NCBI GenBank assembly: GCA_017546175.1
Contig: JAFYXM010000003.1
Location: forward strand, 1 to 51,369
From: Elusimicrobiaceae bacterium
Lineage (GTDB): Bacteria > Elusimicrobiota > Elusimicrobia > Elusimicrobiales > Elusimicrobiaceae
Direction of reading: 5' to 3'
Length of the DNA stretch: 51,369 nt
Shown here in pieces: positions 24,681 through 33,467 of this stretch. Each line of letters opens with the position of its first letter. Position 1 is the first letter of the stretch. Under the pieces are notes generated by a model, which saw only the letters and a program-made list of their open reading frames with translations, searched no databases and was not told the origin of the DNA. A program made the position numbers and the translations under genes.

Positions 24681-25997
24681 TTATTCTTCCAATGCGGGGG
24701 CAGAATTTTCTTCTTTTTCTGCCGTTTTCAGGCGCTTTTTGCTGCCGTTATAATCATAATTCATGCGCTTGAGTAGCCGCGCATTTTCTTTGGTCAGCGG
24801 TGCTTCGTACACATCTATAATGCGTTGCGCCACAGGCAGGAAAGAGCCTTTGTTGCTGTCTATATGTCCGCGCGCCACTTTTACGGCGTCAAAGGCATTG
24901 GAAATAGCATTTTCGGCTTTGGCAAAATTAACCAAAAAATCGTTAAATTTTTCCATCAGTTTTTGGATATCTTCTTTCAGCTCGTCCATGTACTCGTGTT
25001 GTTTATCAATATCCCACAGTTTAGACACCATTTTCAGCGTGCTCAAAAGCGACGTGGCAGACACCAAAGCGATATTGTTTTTCCACGCTTCGTTTAAAAC
25101 ATCGGAATCTTCGGAAACGGCGGCCAAGAGGGCACTTTCGGGATAGACAAACATCAGGGTATAATCGGGCTGTACTTTTTCGCCCGTTTCTTGGAATTTC
25201 TTGTAGTATTTTTTGGAAGACAAATCACGAATGGTCTTTTTGACGTCTTTAACGTGCGCGGCCAAATGTTCCTCTTTCTTTTTGGGGTCCTGCTCATTGT
25301 AGTACTGCACATAATGATTGAAAATCGTCTTAGAATCTACCACAATCCAACGGTCCGAGGGCAAAGCAATTTGCACGTCCACGCGCTTGCCTTCTTCGGA
25401 CACCTGTTCAAAATAGTCCACGCCCTCTTTCATGCCGGCGCTGTCTAAAATACGTTTTAAGGCTTCCTCGCCCCAGCTGCCGCGCACAATGGCCTCGCCT
25501 TTAATGGCATTGGTGAGGCTGATGGCACTTTGGTCAATTTTTTCCGTAGATTTTAAAACGTCGCTCAAGCCCTTTTCCAGCTGGGCTTGTTTTTCCGTAG
25601 TGACGCGCTCCATGTCATGCACTTTTTTAACAAAAGACTCTAATTGCAAAGTAAGCGGACGTAAAACTTCGGTATTTTTGCTCTCCAAGCCTTTGCTTTT
25701 TTCTTCTAAAATTTTGGTGGCTAAATCGGCAAACTGCGCACGGTAGGTGGCGGCCACTTCGGCAAAGTTTTTCTCCACCAGCACGCGCTCTTTTGCCAAG
25801 GCTTCGTTTTGCGCCTGCAGGCGGGCATTGTCCGCGCTTAAGACGGTGTTTTGCTCTCTGAAAGAGGTCAGCTCCTGTATTTCTGCGTTCATTTTGGTAT
25901 TTTCGCGCACAAGTACGTCTTTTTGCACTCTTTGATAAAAATACATTCCTGCTCCGCCCAAGGCGATACCTAACAATAAATAGATTAAAATGCTCAT
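24681..25997 (-). CDS. rmuC: RmuC-family DNA recombination protein
   Basis: A protein of 438 residues with one N-terminal membrane helix (1-20), a long coiled coil (about 22-180) and the RmuC nuclease-like domain with RGSWGEEALKRILDSAGM, VDVQIALP, WIVVDSKTIFNHYVQY and PDYTLMFVYPESALLAA. RmuC limits inversions at short inverted repeats in E. coli and has a restriction-endonuclease-like fold; the VVDSK segment fits the active-site strand. AAGGAG precedes ATG 25997, with a TGTTATCAT extended -10 upstream. Single-gene unit. Confidence 0.92.
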   Translation of the reverse strand: MSILIYLLLGIALGGAGMYFYQRVQKDVLVRENTKMNAEIQELTSFREQNTVLSADNARLQAQNEALAKERVLVEKNFAEVAATYRAQFADLATKILEEKSKGLESKNTEVLRPLTLQLESFVKKVHDMERVTTEKQAQLEKGLSDVLKSTEKIDQSAISLTNAIKGEAIVRGSWGEEALKRILDSAGMKEGVDYFEQVSEEGKRVDVQIALPSDRWIVVDSKTIFNHYVQYYNEQDPKKKEEHLAAHVKDVKKTIRDLSSKKYYKKFQETGEKVQPDYTLMFVYPESALLAAVSEDSDVLNEAWKNNIALVSATSLLSTLKMVSKLWDIDKQHEYMDELKEDIQKLMEKFNDFLVNFAKAENAISNAFDAVKVARGHIDSNKGSFLPVAQRIIDVYEAPLTKENARLLKRMNYDYNGSKKRLKTAEKEENSAPALEE

Positions 25998-26097
25998 ACT
26001 TTCTCCTTATCTCTTTTATAAATGATAACAATTTAATTGCCAAAGGGGGGGAAAGTTTTTATAAAATGTAAGTATCTTAGTTTAAAAGAGGAACTTT

Positions 26098-26421
26098 ATG
26101 AAAAAAATCTTGTGTTTGACTGCTCTTTGTGCCGTAGCTTTTACAGGTTGTGCCACCACGGGTGCCAATACCGAAGCTTCCACCGCCAATAAAACTTTAA
26201 CCTTGGAAGAAGCCTTGCAGAAATCTGCCGAAACCCGCCAAAAATTGTTAGAAGCTAAAGAAGCTTACGAAAATGCCAAAGCTGCCGTGACGGCCAGCCA
26301 AACCAACGGCACCGATATCGCCACCGAGCTTGCCAAACAAGCTATTCAAAATAAAATAGAAAATGTAAAAGACCAAATTGAAGCCGAAAAAGATGCTTGG
26401 AAAGAAGTATTTGCCGATTAG
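26098..26421 (+). CDS. Small lipoprotein, alpha-helical
   Basis: A lipoprotein of 107 residues. Signal MKKILCLTALCAVAFTGC ends in a lipobox (FTGC, Cys18). The mature part is Ala/Glu/Lys-rich and helical, with heptad-like spacing (ALQKSAETRQKLLEAKEAYENAKAA). It resembles small Lpp-type or adhesin-accessory lipoproteins in style only; I cannot assign a family. AGAGGAA precedes the ATG. Single gene with a terminator that also serves the converging pilin gene. Confidence 0.8.
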   Translation: MKKILCLTALCAVAFTGCATTGANTEASTANKTLTLEEALQKSAETRQKLLEAKEAYENAKAAVTASQTNGTDIATELAKQAIQNKIENVKDQIEAEKDAWKEVFAD

Positions 26422-26448
26422 GTTTATTTTCTTGCTATAGATAAAAAT

Positions 26449-26476
26449 ACACCCCACCGAAAGCGGGGTGTTTTTT
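26449..26476. terminator. Terminator, lipoprotein / pilin
   Basis: ACACCCC and GGGGTGT with a following T6. Confidence 0.8.
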
Positions 26477-26483
26477 AAATATT

Positions 26484-26930
26484 CTAATAATAACAATGCG
26501 CAGTATTGCCGGACCCGACTCCCAAGCAGGGGAGCATATTCACACATTGTTTTTGATCTCCGCCACACATGGCTTCTACCGCCCCAGGGCCGTACAATTT
26601 AAACCATATTACAAAATCTTCCATTGAATTTTTTCCCGTAAAATATATTATTGTATTCGCACCATTTGAGTCGTTCCAAGCACTTGTACTAATATCCCAA
26701 TTTTTGATCTCAGGAATTTGTATATCTAAATCTTCCAAATTTTCTGTATATACCCCATTAGTCATATAGTAAACTTTTTGTGCATCCATAAAAGCTTTAC
26801 CGATAGGCCACGTTTCTGCAGCTTTAGCCCTATTTACTACTTTAGTATATTGCGGAAGCGCGACCGCTGATAAGATACCGATGATAAGCACTACGACTAA
26901 TAGTTCTATCAAAGTAAAACCTCTTTTCAT
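26484..26930 (-). CDS. Type IV pilin-like protein
   Basis: Pilin-like subunit of 148 residues with leader MKRG|FTLIELLVVVLIIGILSAV and Glu5. The spine continues as LPQYTKVVNRAKAAETWPIGKAFMDAQKVYYMTNGVYTENLEDL, the arrangement of short-type pilins. The C-terminal part contains two or three cysteines (CGGDQKQC, CLG). AAAGGAG lies 6-7 nt before the ATG. It is close kin of the gene at 6037-6504 in leader, length and promoter, though the C-terminal domains differ. No pilus machinery gene is near. Confidence 0.88.
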   Translation of the reverse strand: MKRGFTLIELLVVVLIIGILSAVALPQYTKVVNRAKAAETWPIGKAFMDAQKVYYMTNGVYTENLEDLDIQIPEIKNWDISTSAWNDSNGANTIIYFTGKNSMEDFVIWFKLYGPGAVEAMCGGDQKQCVNMLPCLGVGSGNTAHCYY

Positions 26931-27003
26931 TTTTCTCTCCTTTTAGACGTATTTAAGACTCAACAAAAAACTCTTAAAACTTGGGTCTGGGTGCAACGCT
27001 GAA

Positions 27004-27033
27004 ATTGTAGCAAAAAAAAAAAAAATGAGTCAA
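27004..27033 (-). promoter_or_regulatory. Pilin promoter with T14 spacer tract
   Basis: On the minus strand TTGACT (27033-27028), an 18-bp spacer holding T14, and TGC-TACAAT (-10 at 27009-27004). Flanks match the promoter at 6542-6567, but the tract is 4 bp longer. Confidence 0.6.
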
Positions 27034-27069
27034 GCTTTTTATTTTTTCCCGTCGGACAATAAACAAAAA

Positions 27070-27099
27070 CACAGGAGAAAACTTTAGTTTTCTCCTGTG
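27070..27099 (-). terminator. Terminator of periplasmic protein gene
   Basis: CACAGGAGAAAACT and its exact 14-bp complement, separated by 2 nt. T-rich sequence follows on the minus strand. Confidence 0.75.
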
Positions 27100-27121
27100 C
27101 AAAAACTACTGATAATTTTCT

Positions 27122-27724
27122 TTATTTCACTTCGGCCATAGGCTTCGGCTCTACAGGCAATTCCACGCGGGGACCTTTTTGACCTCTGGGACCTTTGAAG
27201 TGCGGAGCTTTCGGGCCTTTGGGGCCTTTAAAGATGCGGCCTTCTCTTGCTAAAGCATCTTCCAAATCACCGTCTTCGGCAATGACCAAGTCCGTCATTC
27301 TGTTGATCCAAGCTTCTTTGGCACCGGCTTCGTTTTCTTTGGCTAAGCCTTCTTTCATAGCAGCTAAGCGTTTTTCAAAGTCGGCCAATTTTTCAGCGCG
27401 CATTTTGAGTTGGTCTTCGCGCACGCTTTCTAATTCCTGTCCGATTTCGGCACGAAGTTCGGCTTGTTTTTTACTGCCGGCTTTGGCTTTTTTATACTTT
27501 TCTACCAAACGCTCCAAGCGGTCTTCCTTTTGCTCAAAAGCAATTTTGCGGGCCTTGCGCTCGGCTCTGTCTGCCTCAAATTTGGCTTTTGCTTCCGGAT
27601 TCATTTGAAAGGCCATTTCATGTTTTGGGCTATGTTTGCGGCAATCTCTATCGTCGCAATCATCATCGGCAAAAGCCGGAACCGTAAAGGCCAACAAGGC
27701 AGCCATCATTAACATTTTTTTCAT
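27122..27724 (-). CDS. Periplasmic coiled-coil protein with basic Gly-Pro tail
   Basis: An exported protein of 200 residues. Signal MKKMLMMAALLAFTVPAFA is followed by an acidic, Cys-containing start (DDDCDDRDCRKH), a long charged coiled coil (about 45-150), and a tail with repeated Gly-Pro-Lys/Arg steps (FKGPKGPKAP, FKGPRGQKGP). The coiled-coil part is reminiscent of Spy/CpxP-like or metal-sensor proteins that sit next to extracytoplasmic sigma factors, but the LTxxQ motif is not evident. GGAGGG lies 8 nt before ATG 27724. It is the third gene of the sigma/anti-sigma operon, so a sensor, target or chaperone role in that stress circuit is inferred. Confidence 0.7.
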   Translation of the reverse strand: MKKMLMMAALLAFTVPAFADDDCDDRDCRKHSPKHEMAFQMNPEAKAKFEADRAERKARKIAFEQKEDRLERLVEKYKKAKAGSKKQAELRAEIGQELESVREDQLKMRAEKLADFEKRLAAMKEGLAKENEAGAKEAWINRMTDLVIAEDGDLEDALAREGRIFKGPKGPKAPHFKGPRGQKGPRVELPVEPKPMAEVK

Positions 27725-27746
27725 AGTACATACCCTCCGTTTCTTT

Positions 27747-28154
27747 TTAGAACTCGTTTTCAAAGGTCTCAAATTCCTGCAAAAAGCTATTGTACTCCTC
27801 ATCAGCCTCTACAGAAACATACGCCAGCCAATTGGCACTTTCCGTAACGGACTGTTGGGCTTTATTGGGGCTTAATACCAGTAGGCATACTCCTGCTGCC
27901 ATGGCAGTAGCCAGTCCCAAAGCCGGTTTGTAAAATTTGCGCCAAAAGCTGACGGGTTTAGCTTGCGCCAGCACCGCTTCTACCAAAGCCGGCGGGGCGG
28001 CGGGGGGAACTAAAGCTTCCTGCGTTTTAGCTAAGAAAGCAAGCTCTTTTTGACAAAGCGGGCAGTGCGGCAAGTGAGCCTGAAAGAGGGCCTTTTCTTG
28101 CGCCTCTAATTCCCCGTAAAAATATAAAGTTACGTTTTCACATTCTTTTTTCAT
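27747..28154 (-). CDS. Membrane anti-sigma factor, zinc-finger type
   Basis: A membrane protein of 135 residues. The N-terminal cytoplasmic zinc anti-sigma domain shows His-x3-Cys-x2-Cys in AHLPHCPLCQKEL (about 26-38). A transmembrane helix (LGLATAMAAGVCLLVLS) and a short acidic periplasmic end (VEADEEYNSFLQEFETFENEF) follow. It should hold the adjacent ECF sigma factor inactive until an envelope signal releases it. The ATG overlaps the sigma factor stop (ATGA), as is usual for such pairs. The periplasmic part is too small for a large sensor domain, so the downstream coiled-coil protein may do the sensing. Confidence 0.85.
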   Translation of the reverse strand: MKKECENVTLYFYGELEAQEKALFQAHLPHCPLCQKELAFLAKTQEALVPPAAPPALVEAVLAQAKPVSFWRKFYKPALGLATAMAAGVCLLVLSPNKAQQSVTESANWLAYVSVEADEEYNSFLQEFETFENEF

Positions 28155-28711
28155 ACGGCTGCCTCTTTTTGTAAAAGTTGCTTCATTTTTTGTATTCCCC
28201 GATGGTGGTCTGCCAAGACCGTGCCCAAAGGGCGGTTGAGCATTTCCGCAGCTTCGCGGAACGTCATGTATTGCTTTAAATAAATCACTTCCCGTTGCGT
28301 TTGCGGAAGGGCAAGAGCGGCTTTTTTTATCTTTTCCGCCAATTCCACCTGCTCTAAGTGCTCCAGTGGTTGGGGGTCGTCTCCGGCCAGTTCTTCCTGC
28401 AAGTACGCCTTTCCTTCCTCATCCGTATCGTCTAAAGATACATTTTGTTTTTGGTCTCGGAAGAAATTTAAAATTCGGTTATGGGCCGAGGTGAACAAAT
28501 AACTTTTTAGTTTCCCTTCGGGGCGATATTCACTCAAACGGCGGTAGAAATTTAAAAATACCTCTTGGAAAATATCTCCCGCGGCGCCTTCATCTCGCAC
28601 CATGGCCACGATGTACTGATACAAAGTATTTTTGTAACGATACACTAACTCGTTAAAGCCTTCCGAATCTCCGTTTTGGAAAGCGACTATCAATTCATCG
28701 TCTGTTTTCAT
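28151..28711 (-). CDS. ECF (group IV) sigma factor
   Basis: A sigma-70 family factor of 186 residues with region 2 (YRYKNTLYQYIVAMVRDEGAAGDIFQEVFLNFYRRL, SAHNRILNFFRD) and region 4 (LPQTQREVIYLKQYMTFREAAEMLNRPLGTVLADHHRGIQKMKQLL). It lacks regions 1 and 3, which defines the ECF class. GGAGAG lies 9 nt before ATG 28711 but only 3 nt from the alternative ATG 28717, so 28711 is preferred. First gene of a three-gene operon with its anti-sigma factor and a periplasmic protein. The target regulon cannot be read directly. Confidence 0.9.
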   Translation of the reverse strand: MKTDDELIVAFQNGDSEGFNELVYRYKNTLYQYIVAMVRDEGAAGDIFQEVFLNFYRRLSEYRPEGKLKSYLFTSAHNRILNFFRDQKQNVSLDDTDEEGKAYLQEELAGDDPQPLEHLEQVELAEKIKKAALALPQTQREVIYLKQYMTFREAAEMLNRPLGTVLADHHRGIQKMKQLLQKEAAV

Positions 28712-28811
28712 TTTCATAGGCTCTCCACACTTATAGAACACAAGCGGTGGGGATTTTATTGCAAAAATATTTTACTTTAATATGTACCGTCGGGAAAAGG
28801 GGGAATTTTTA

Positions 28812-28838
28812 TTAAAAAACCCCGCCGAAGCGGGGTTT
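28812..28838 (-). terminator. Terminator of macAB operon
   Basis: AAACCCCGC stem and its complement just after the permease stop. Confidence 0.8.
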
Positions 28839-28840
28839 AA

Positions 28841-30070
28841 TTATTCATATCTTAAAGCATCTATCGGAGTTAACTTAGAAGCTTTATGCGCCGGATAGTA
28901 CCCAAAGAAGATCCCCGTCGCAGCGGAGAATGCAAATGAAATTATGATAGAGCTAAGGCTCATTTGCGCAGGAATACTGGTGCTGTTAGCCGCCACAATC
29001 ATTGTCACACCCACTCCAAGTATGATCCCGATAATACCGCCGATGCAGGAAAGGGTCATCGCTTCCACTAAAAACTGCAGACGAATGTCGGCACTGGTGG
29101 CACCAATAGCCATGCGAATACCGATTTCGCGTGTGCGCTCCGTCACGGACACAAGCATAATGTTCATTACCCCAATACCACCTACCAGTAAAGATACGGC
29201 TCCAATCACTCCCAACAAAATACTCATGGTCTTACTGGCGGCTTTTGCTTCTTCCACAAAAGAAGCAAAATCGTCTAATTGGAAATCATCCTTCCCCAAC
29301 GGATGGATTTTATGAGTGTTTCTGACGGAATTAGTAATAGCTACCTTAATTTCATCTATCTTATTAAAATCACCCACGCGGATGATGACTTGGTCTAATG
29401 AACGAGGGTCTGAATTGCCCCAACCTGTATTCATTTTTATTTTGCCCGTCGTATAAGGAATCAAGGTCCCTTCATCCATATCAAACCCGAAGCCACCTTG
29501 CCCGTTCTTTTTCATAACCCCGATTACCGTAAAAGGGACTTCATCAAAAATAACAGTTTTTCCTACGGCATCTACGTCATTAAAGATCGTCTTGGCAATA
29601 CTGTCTCCCAAAATGGCCACTTGGGCATAACTGGAAATTTCTTGCTCCGTAAACTGACGTCCGGAAGCCAACTGCCAATCATAAGCTTTAAAAATATCTG
29701 TATCGGTGGCGAGCACATCAATCGTGGTTTTCGTAATACCGTATTTTACCTCAAAACCGGAACTGATATAAGGCGCTGCCGCCGTTACCCCACGCACACG
29801 GCGTACGGCACGTACGTCGTCCATCGTGATATCTTTGGGCGAAGTAATGCTTTCGTCTAAATCCCACGGTTGACGTAAATACAAAATATTGGTCCCAAAG
29901 CGAGAAAAGCGCTCTTCCATGCTTTTTTGCGTTCCGCTGCCCACGGCAAGCATGGTAATTACGGCCGCCACCCCAATCACAATACCCAAACTGGTCAAAG
30001 CCGCGCGCATTTTATTGGCAAAAATTGCTTTTACGGAAATACGGAAAACTGAGAGAAAAGTATCTATCAT
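28841..30070 (-). CDS. macB: MacB-like ABC permease (FtsX family)
   Basis: Inner-membrane permease of 409 residues. A first transmembrane helix (about 15-40) with AALTSLGIVIGVAAVITMLAVG is followed by a periplasmic MacB_PCD domain (about 45-270) and three C-terminal helices containing the FtsX signature VGGIGVMNIMLVSVTERTREIGIRMAIGA. In E. coli MacB the ATPase is fused; here it is a separate upstream gene, with ATGA overlap at 30067-30070. With MacA-like and TolC-like genes in the same operon it forms a tripartite efflux pump for macrolides, toxins or lipoproteins. The substrate is unknown. Confidence 0.9.
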   Translation of the reverse strand: MIDTFLSVFRISVKAIFANKMRAALTSLGIVIGVAAVITMLAVGSGTQKSMEERFSRFGTNILYLRQPWDLDESITSPKDITMDDVRAVRRVRGVTAAAPYISSGFEVKYGITKTTIDVLATDTDIFKAYDWQLASGRQFTEQEISSYAQVAILGDSIAKTIFNDVDAVGKTVIFDEVPFTVIGVMKKNGQGGFGFDMDEGTLIPYTTGKIKMNTGWGNSDPRSLDQVIIRVGDFNKIDEIKVAITNSVRNTHKIHPLGKDDFQLDDFASFVEEAKAASKTMSILLGVIGAVSLLVGGIGVMNIMLVSVTERTREIGIRMAIGATSADIRLQFLVEAMTLSCIGGIIGIILGVGVTMIVAANSTSIPAQMSLSSIIISFAFSAATGIFFGYYPAHKASKLTPIDALRYE

Positions 30071-30753
30071 TTTTTCACCTCGTCGCTTACTTTTTGCCCG
30101 TCTCGAAATGTAATCAAACGCCCCGCATATTCGGCAATATCAGGCTCATGGGTAATCAAAATAATGGTTTTGCCCAAGTCTTTATTCAAACGGGTAAACA
30201 AATCCATGACTTCAATACTCATTTTGGTATCTAAGTTGCCGGTCGGCTCGTCAGCAAAGATGATGGGAGCATCACACACTAGGCTGCGCGCAATGGCCAC
30301 ACGCTGCTGTTGACCGCCAGAAAGCTGATTAGGCATGTGATGTGCGCGCGCCTCTAACCCAACGGCTTTTAAGGCCTCCATGGCCTTTTCGCGCCGTTTG
30401 TGTGCCGGAGTATGATTGTAAATCATCGGCAGCTCCACATTCTCCAAAGCACTGGTGCGACTAATCAAGTTAAAGCCCTGAAATACAAAACCTATTTTAC
30501 GGTTGCGCACACCGGCAAGCTCAGATAAATTGGTCGCAGTTACATCTATTCCGTCCAAGACATATTTACCTTGAGTCGGCTTATCTAAGCAACCCAAAAT
30601 ATTCATGAACGTAGATTTGCCGCTGCCTGAGGGGCCCATTACGGCGACAAATTCTCCGCGTTCAATATTGATGCTCACTCCCTGCAGGGCATGTACTTGC
30701 ACGTCCCCTACGGTGTAGGTTTTATACAGGTTGATCGTTTCAATCAGGCTCAT
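30067..30753 (-). CDS. MacB/LolD-type ABC ATPase
   Basis: ATPase subunit of 228 residues for the MacB-like permease. Walker A GPSGSGKST (about 40-48), Q-loop VFQGFNL, ABC signature LSGGQQQRVAIARS, Walker B IIFADEPTGNLD and the switch His in ILITHEPD are all present. The sequence belongs to the MacB/LolD/FtsE group that drives mechanotransmission rather than classical transport. It overlaps the permease gene by 4 nt, and its start shares a base with the MacA stop, so translation is tightly coupled. Confidence 0.92.
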   Translation of the reverse strand: MSLIETINLYKTYTVGDVQVHALQGVSINIERGEFVAVMGPSGSGKSTFMNILGCLDKPTQGKYVLDGIDVTATNLSELAGVRNRKIGFVFQGFNLISRTSALENVELPMIYNHTPAHKRREKAMEALKAVGLEARAHHMPNQLSGGQQQRVAIARSLVCDAPIIFADEPTGNLDTKMSIEVMDLFTRLNKDLGKTIILITHEPDIAEYAGRLITFRDGQKVSDEVKK

Positions 30754-32000
30754 TATCTTCTCCGTCTGCGGAATTCGGGTACATTTCCTGTGGTTACACC
30801 CACTTCGGAAACCACTACTTCATCGCCTTCTTTGATATCACCGGAAACAATTTCCGTATTGCGCTCGTCAATAATACCAATCGTTACGTCCACGCGTTTG
30901 GGCTCCTGTTGACCTTTTTCCAAGATCCACACACCCGTTTTATCAAATTTCTCTTTGTTAAAAGAGGGGGAGAAACGAAGAGCTTCGTTCTTGACCACCA
31001 AAGCATCTTTTTTGTCTTGTGTACGGATATTAATGGTGGCAATCATGCCCGGCATAAATTTATTTTCGTTGTTGTCCACATCAATCACCACTACATAACT
31101 GTAAGAGGAAGAAGAGGAAAAGGAACTTTCGGAATTACCGGAATAATTGGTACGTACTTGGCGCACAATTCCTTCAAACTTTTCATTGGGATAACCGCCC
31201 AACGTAAACTCGGCCGTTTGGCCTGCTTTGATTTTCACGACATCGGTTTCAGATACTTTGGCCTCAATTTGCATTTTAGTCATATCTTGGGCCAGAATAA
31301 ACATTTCAGGAGTAGAAAAACCGGATGTCAAAGATTGTCCCTCACTAACTTGTTTGGTCAGCACAATGCCGTCAATAGGAGCAACAATGCGGGTATTGTC
31401 TAAATCCTTTTTGGCACGGTCTAAGCTGGCTTGGGCTTGTACAATGCGAGATTGGGCAGAGTTTAAGCTGCTTTTAGCATTGACGTAAGCCAATTCATAC
31501 TGCTCAAAATCTGTCTTGGCTACATAGTCTTTTTCATACAAGGATTTGTAGCGGTTATAGTTAGATTTAGCTAAATCATAACTCATTTTAGAGGAAGCTA
31601 AATCCTCTTTGGCTGTAGATAAACTAGCTAAAGCTTGGTCATATTCGGTTTGGATTTGAGTCGGGTCAATAATGGCCATCAAATCGCCTTTTTTTACTTG
31701 GCTGTTATAGTCCACATAAATTTTTAAAATTTCTCCGGAAACTAAGGCCCCTACTTTTGTGGTGCTTACCGGAGCTAAAGAACCAGACGATGCCACTACC
31801 TCTTGCATATCTGCTTTTTTAACAGGGAGAGTGGTATATTTTTGGGTAGAAGAGGATCCTTTTTTACCAGAGCTTTTCCACATAAAGAAGCCACCCACAG
31901 TCACCGCCACTACAATCAGCAACAAAAGGCCTTTTTTCCAAAAAGATAAGTTTTTAAGCCATGTCCACAAACGGACAAAGATATTTTGTTTTTTAGTCAT
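30753..32000 (-). CDS. macA: MacA-like periplasmic adaptor (HlyD family)
   Basis: Membrane fusion protein of 415 residues. A single N-terminal helix (about 18-38) anchors it. Then come the biotinyl-lipoyl half LVSGEILKIYVDYNSQVKKGDLMAIIDP, a long alpha-helical hairpin with repeated SLxxAxxxLxxA units (about 105-190), the second lipoyl half TRIVAPIDGIVLTKQVSEGQSL and a beta-barrel/membrane-proximal region. A Ser-rich stretch (SESSFSSSSSYSY) lies in the barrel. It links the inner-membrane MacB complex to TolC. One nucleotide separates it from the tolC stop. Confidence 0.92.
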   Translation of the reverse strand: MTKKQNIFVRLWTWLKNLSFWKKGLLLLIVVAVTVGGFFMWKSSGKKGSSSTQKYTTLPVKKADMQEVVASSGSLAPVSTTKVGALVSGEILKIYVDYNSQVKKGDLMAIIDPTQIQTEYDQALASLSTAKEDLASSKMSYDLAKSNYNRYKSLYEKDYVAKTDFEQYELAYVNAKSSLNSAQSRIVQAQASLDRAKKDLDNTRIVAPIDGIVLTKQVSEGQSLTSGFSTPEMFILAQDMTKMQIEAKVSETDVVKIKAGQTAEFTLGGYPNEKFEGIVRQVRTNYSGNSESSFSSSSSYSYVVVIDVDNNENKFMPGMIATINIRTQDKKDALVVKNEALRFSPSFNKEKFDKTGVWILEKGQQEPKRVDVTIGIIDERNTEIVSGDIKEGDEVVVSEVGVTTGNVPEFRRRRR

Positions 32001-32001
32001 A

Positions 32002-33357
32002 TTATTTCGTTCCCATTGCTTGTTTAAGTTCCGCCAACACCACAGCATAATCAAAGCGAGCGGTTAATAAATTCAGTTCAGCATCCGTATAAGAAATTTC
32101 GGCATCTTTAAACGTTAGCATATCTCCGATTCCCTCATTGTAGCGGCCGCGGGCCAACTCTCTATTTTCACGAGCCTTTTCCACAGTAGCCTCAGCCAAA
32201 GGAATACTTTCAGCTGCTTCATTTAAATTAATAAAAGCACGTTGTACTTCCAAATAAACTTCATTAACCAAACTACGGTTACTATTTTTGGCAGACTCCA
32301 AACCGATTTGCGCTTGTTTAACGCCATTATGTACCTTTAAAGCACTGAAAATGGGGATTTCCACTCCGGCAAAAAGTCTGGCTTCGTCATTGTCAAAGCG
32401 AAATTCATCTCCACCTTTACTAAAAGAAGCGCCTAAGCTAAATGTAGGCCAGTAGCCGGCTTTGGCCTGAGTAAGGTTAATTTCGCTAATTTGCAGACTC
32501 AATTTGGCAGATTTCACGTCAGGACGATTTTCATAAGCGCGAGTTAAAGCTTCGTCGAACGAAATATCTTCTTTTTCCACCATAATTTCATCATCTAAGA
32601 TAAACGGTGTGTCACGAGGAACCCCCATGACATTGGCCAGTTGGGCATTTTGCGTTTTGACCAAGTTTTTGGCGCGGATTAAATTTAAATTTTCATTGTT
32701 CAAATTTACTTCTGCCGTCGTAACATCTACTTTCGGACGCAAACCTTCATCATAAAAAGCTTTGGTTCTTTCATATTGTTCTTGGTATAAATCACGCGAT
32801 TTTGTGCGGATTTCCACGGCACGTTGCGCTGCAATCAATGCATAGTAAGCACTTTTTACACTGGTAACTAAGCTATTCTCTACATCGCACAAATTCATGC
32901 GACTTTGCTCTAATTGCAAACGTTGAGTGCGAATATTACGGCCAATATCGGTAATACCGGAAATGCTTAAAGAAGCTCCAATAGAAGAAGAGGCCGAGCT
33001 GTCATTATCGCGCTCTTGCCCATTGGTATGGCTGCTGGAAAAGCCTGTATCTACCCCGGCAGAAACCGTGGGTAAAAAGGCATTTTTTGCATTACTTAAA
33101 GAAATCGCAGCAGATTCCACCGATAATCGTGCACTTACCGCACGTGGGCTGTTAGACATGGCGATAGCAATGCAGTCATCCAATGTCAATTTGCCATCTA
33201 AATCTGGCAAAGGTTTGTCCTCACCCGTCAGCTCCGCCAAAGCTTGTGCAGCCTCAGCTTGCGCCTCTTGCATGAGGGGGGAATCGGCCTCTTGTGCCGC
33301 AACATTCGGCAGGACCAAAACACTAAAAAAGAATAAATAAATTAATTTTTTCATCAT
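32002..33357 (-). CDS. tolC: TolC-like outer-membrane efflux channel
   Basis: Outer-membrane factor of about 451 residues. Signal peptide MMKKLIYLFFFSVLVLPNVAA is followed by LTLDDCIAIAMSNSPRAVSARLSVESA and a second repeat QISEINLTQAKAGYWPTFSLGASFS, the duplicated helix-strand layout of the OEP family. First gene of the pump operon. No ribosome-binding site is visible before the tandem ATGs (33357 and 33354), while TATAAT ends only 4 or 7 nt upstream, so this may be another leaderless gene. Ser- and Asp-rich inserts in the first barrel strand region are species-specific. Confidence 0.88.
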   Translation of the reverse strand: MMKKLIYLFFFSVLVLPNVAAQEADSPLMQEAQAEAAQALAELTGEDKPLPDLDGKLTLDDCIAIAMSNSPRAVSARLSVESAAISLSNAKNAFLPTVSAGVDTGFSSSHTNGQERDNDSSASSSIGASLSISGITDIGRNIRTQRLQLEQSRMNLCDVENSLVTSVKSAYYALIAAQRAVEIRTKSRDLYQEQYERTKAFYDEGLRPKVDVTTAEVNLNNENLNLIRAKNLVKTQNAQLANVMGVPRDTPFILDDEIMVEKEDISFDEALTRAYENRPDVKSAKLSLQISEINLTQAKAGYWPTFSLGASFSKGGDEFRFDNDEARLFAGVEIPIFSALKVHNGVKQAQIGLESAKNSNRSLVNEVYLEVQRAFINLNEAAESIPLAEATVEKARENRELARGRYNEGIGDMLTFKDAEISYTDAELNLLTARFDYAVVLAELKQAMGTK

Positions 33358-33455
33358 ATTTATTATATAAAGAAAGTAAGATTCACGGCAGAAAAGCTTG
33401 CCCGTTGCTTTATATAACACAAGAGTCCGGCTTTTTATTGCACCCTTTATTTATA

Positions 33456-33461
33456 TATAAT
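33456..33461 (+). promoter_or_regulatory. -10 in leaderless position (DUF486 gene)
   Basis: TATAAT ends exactly 6 nt before ATG 33468. No ribosome-binding site is present. Confidence 0.6.
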
Positions 33462-33467
33462 GTGTAT

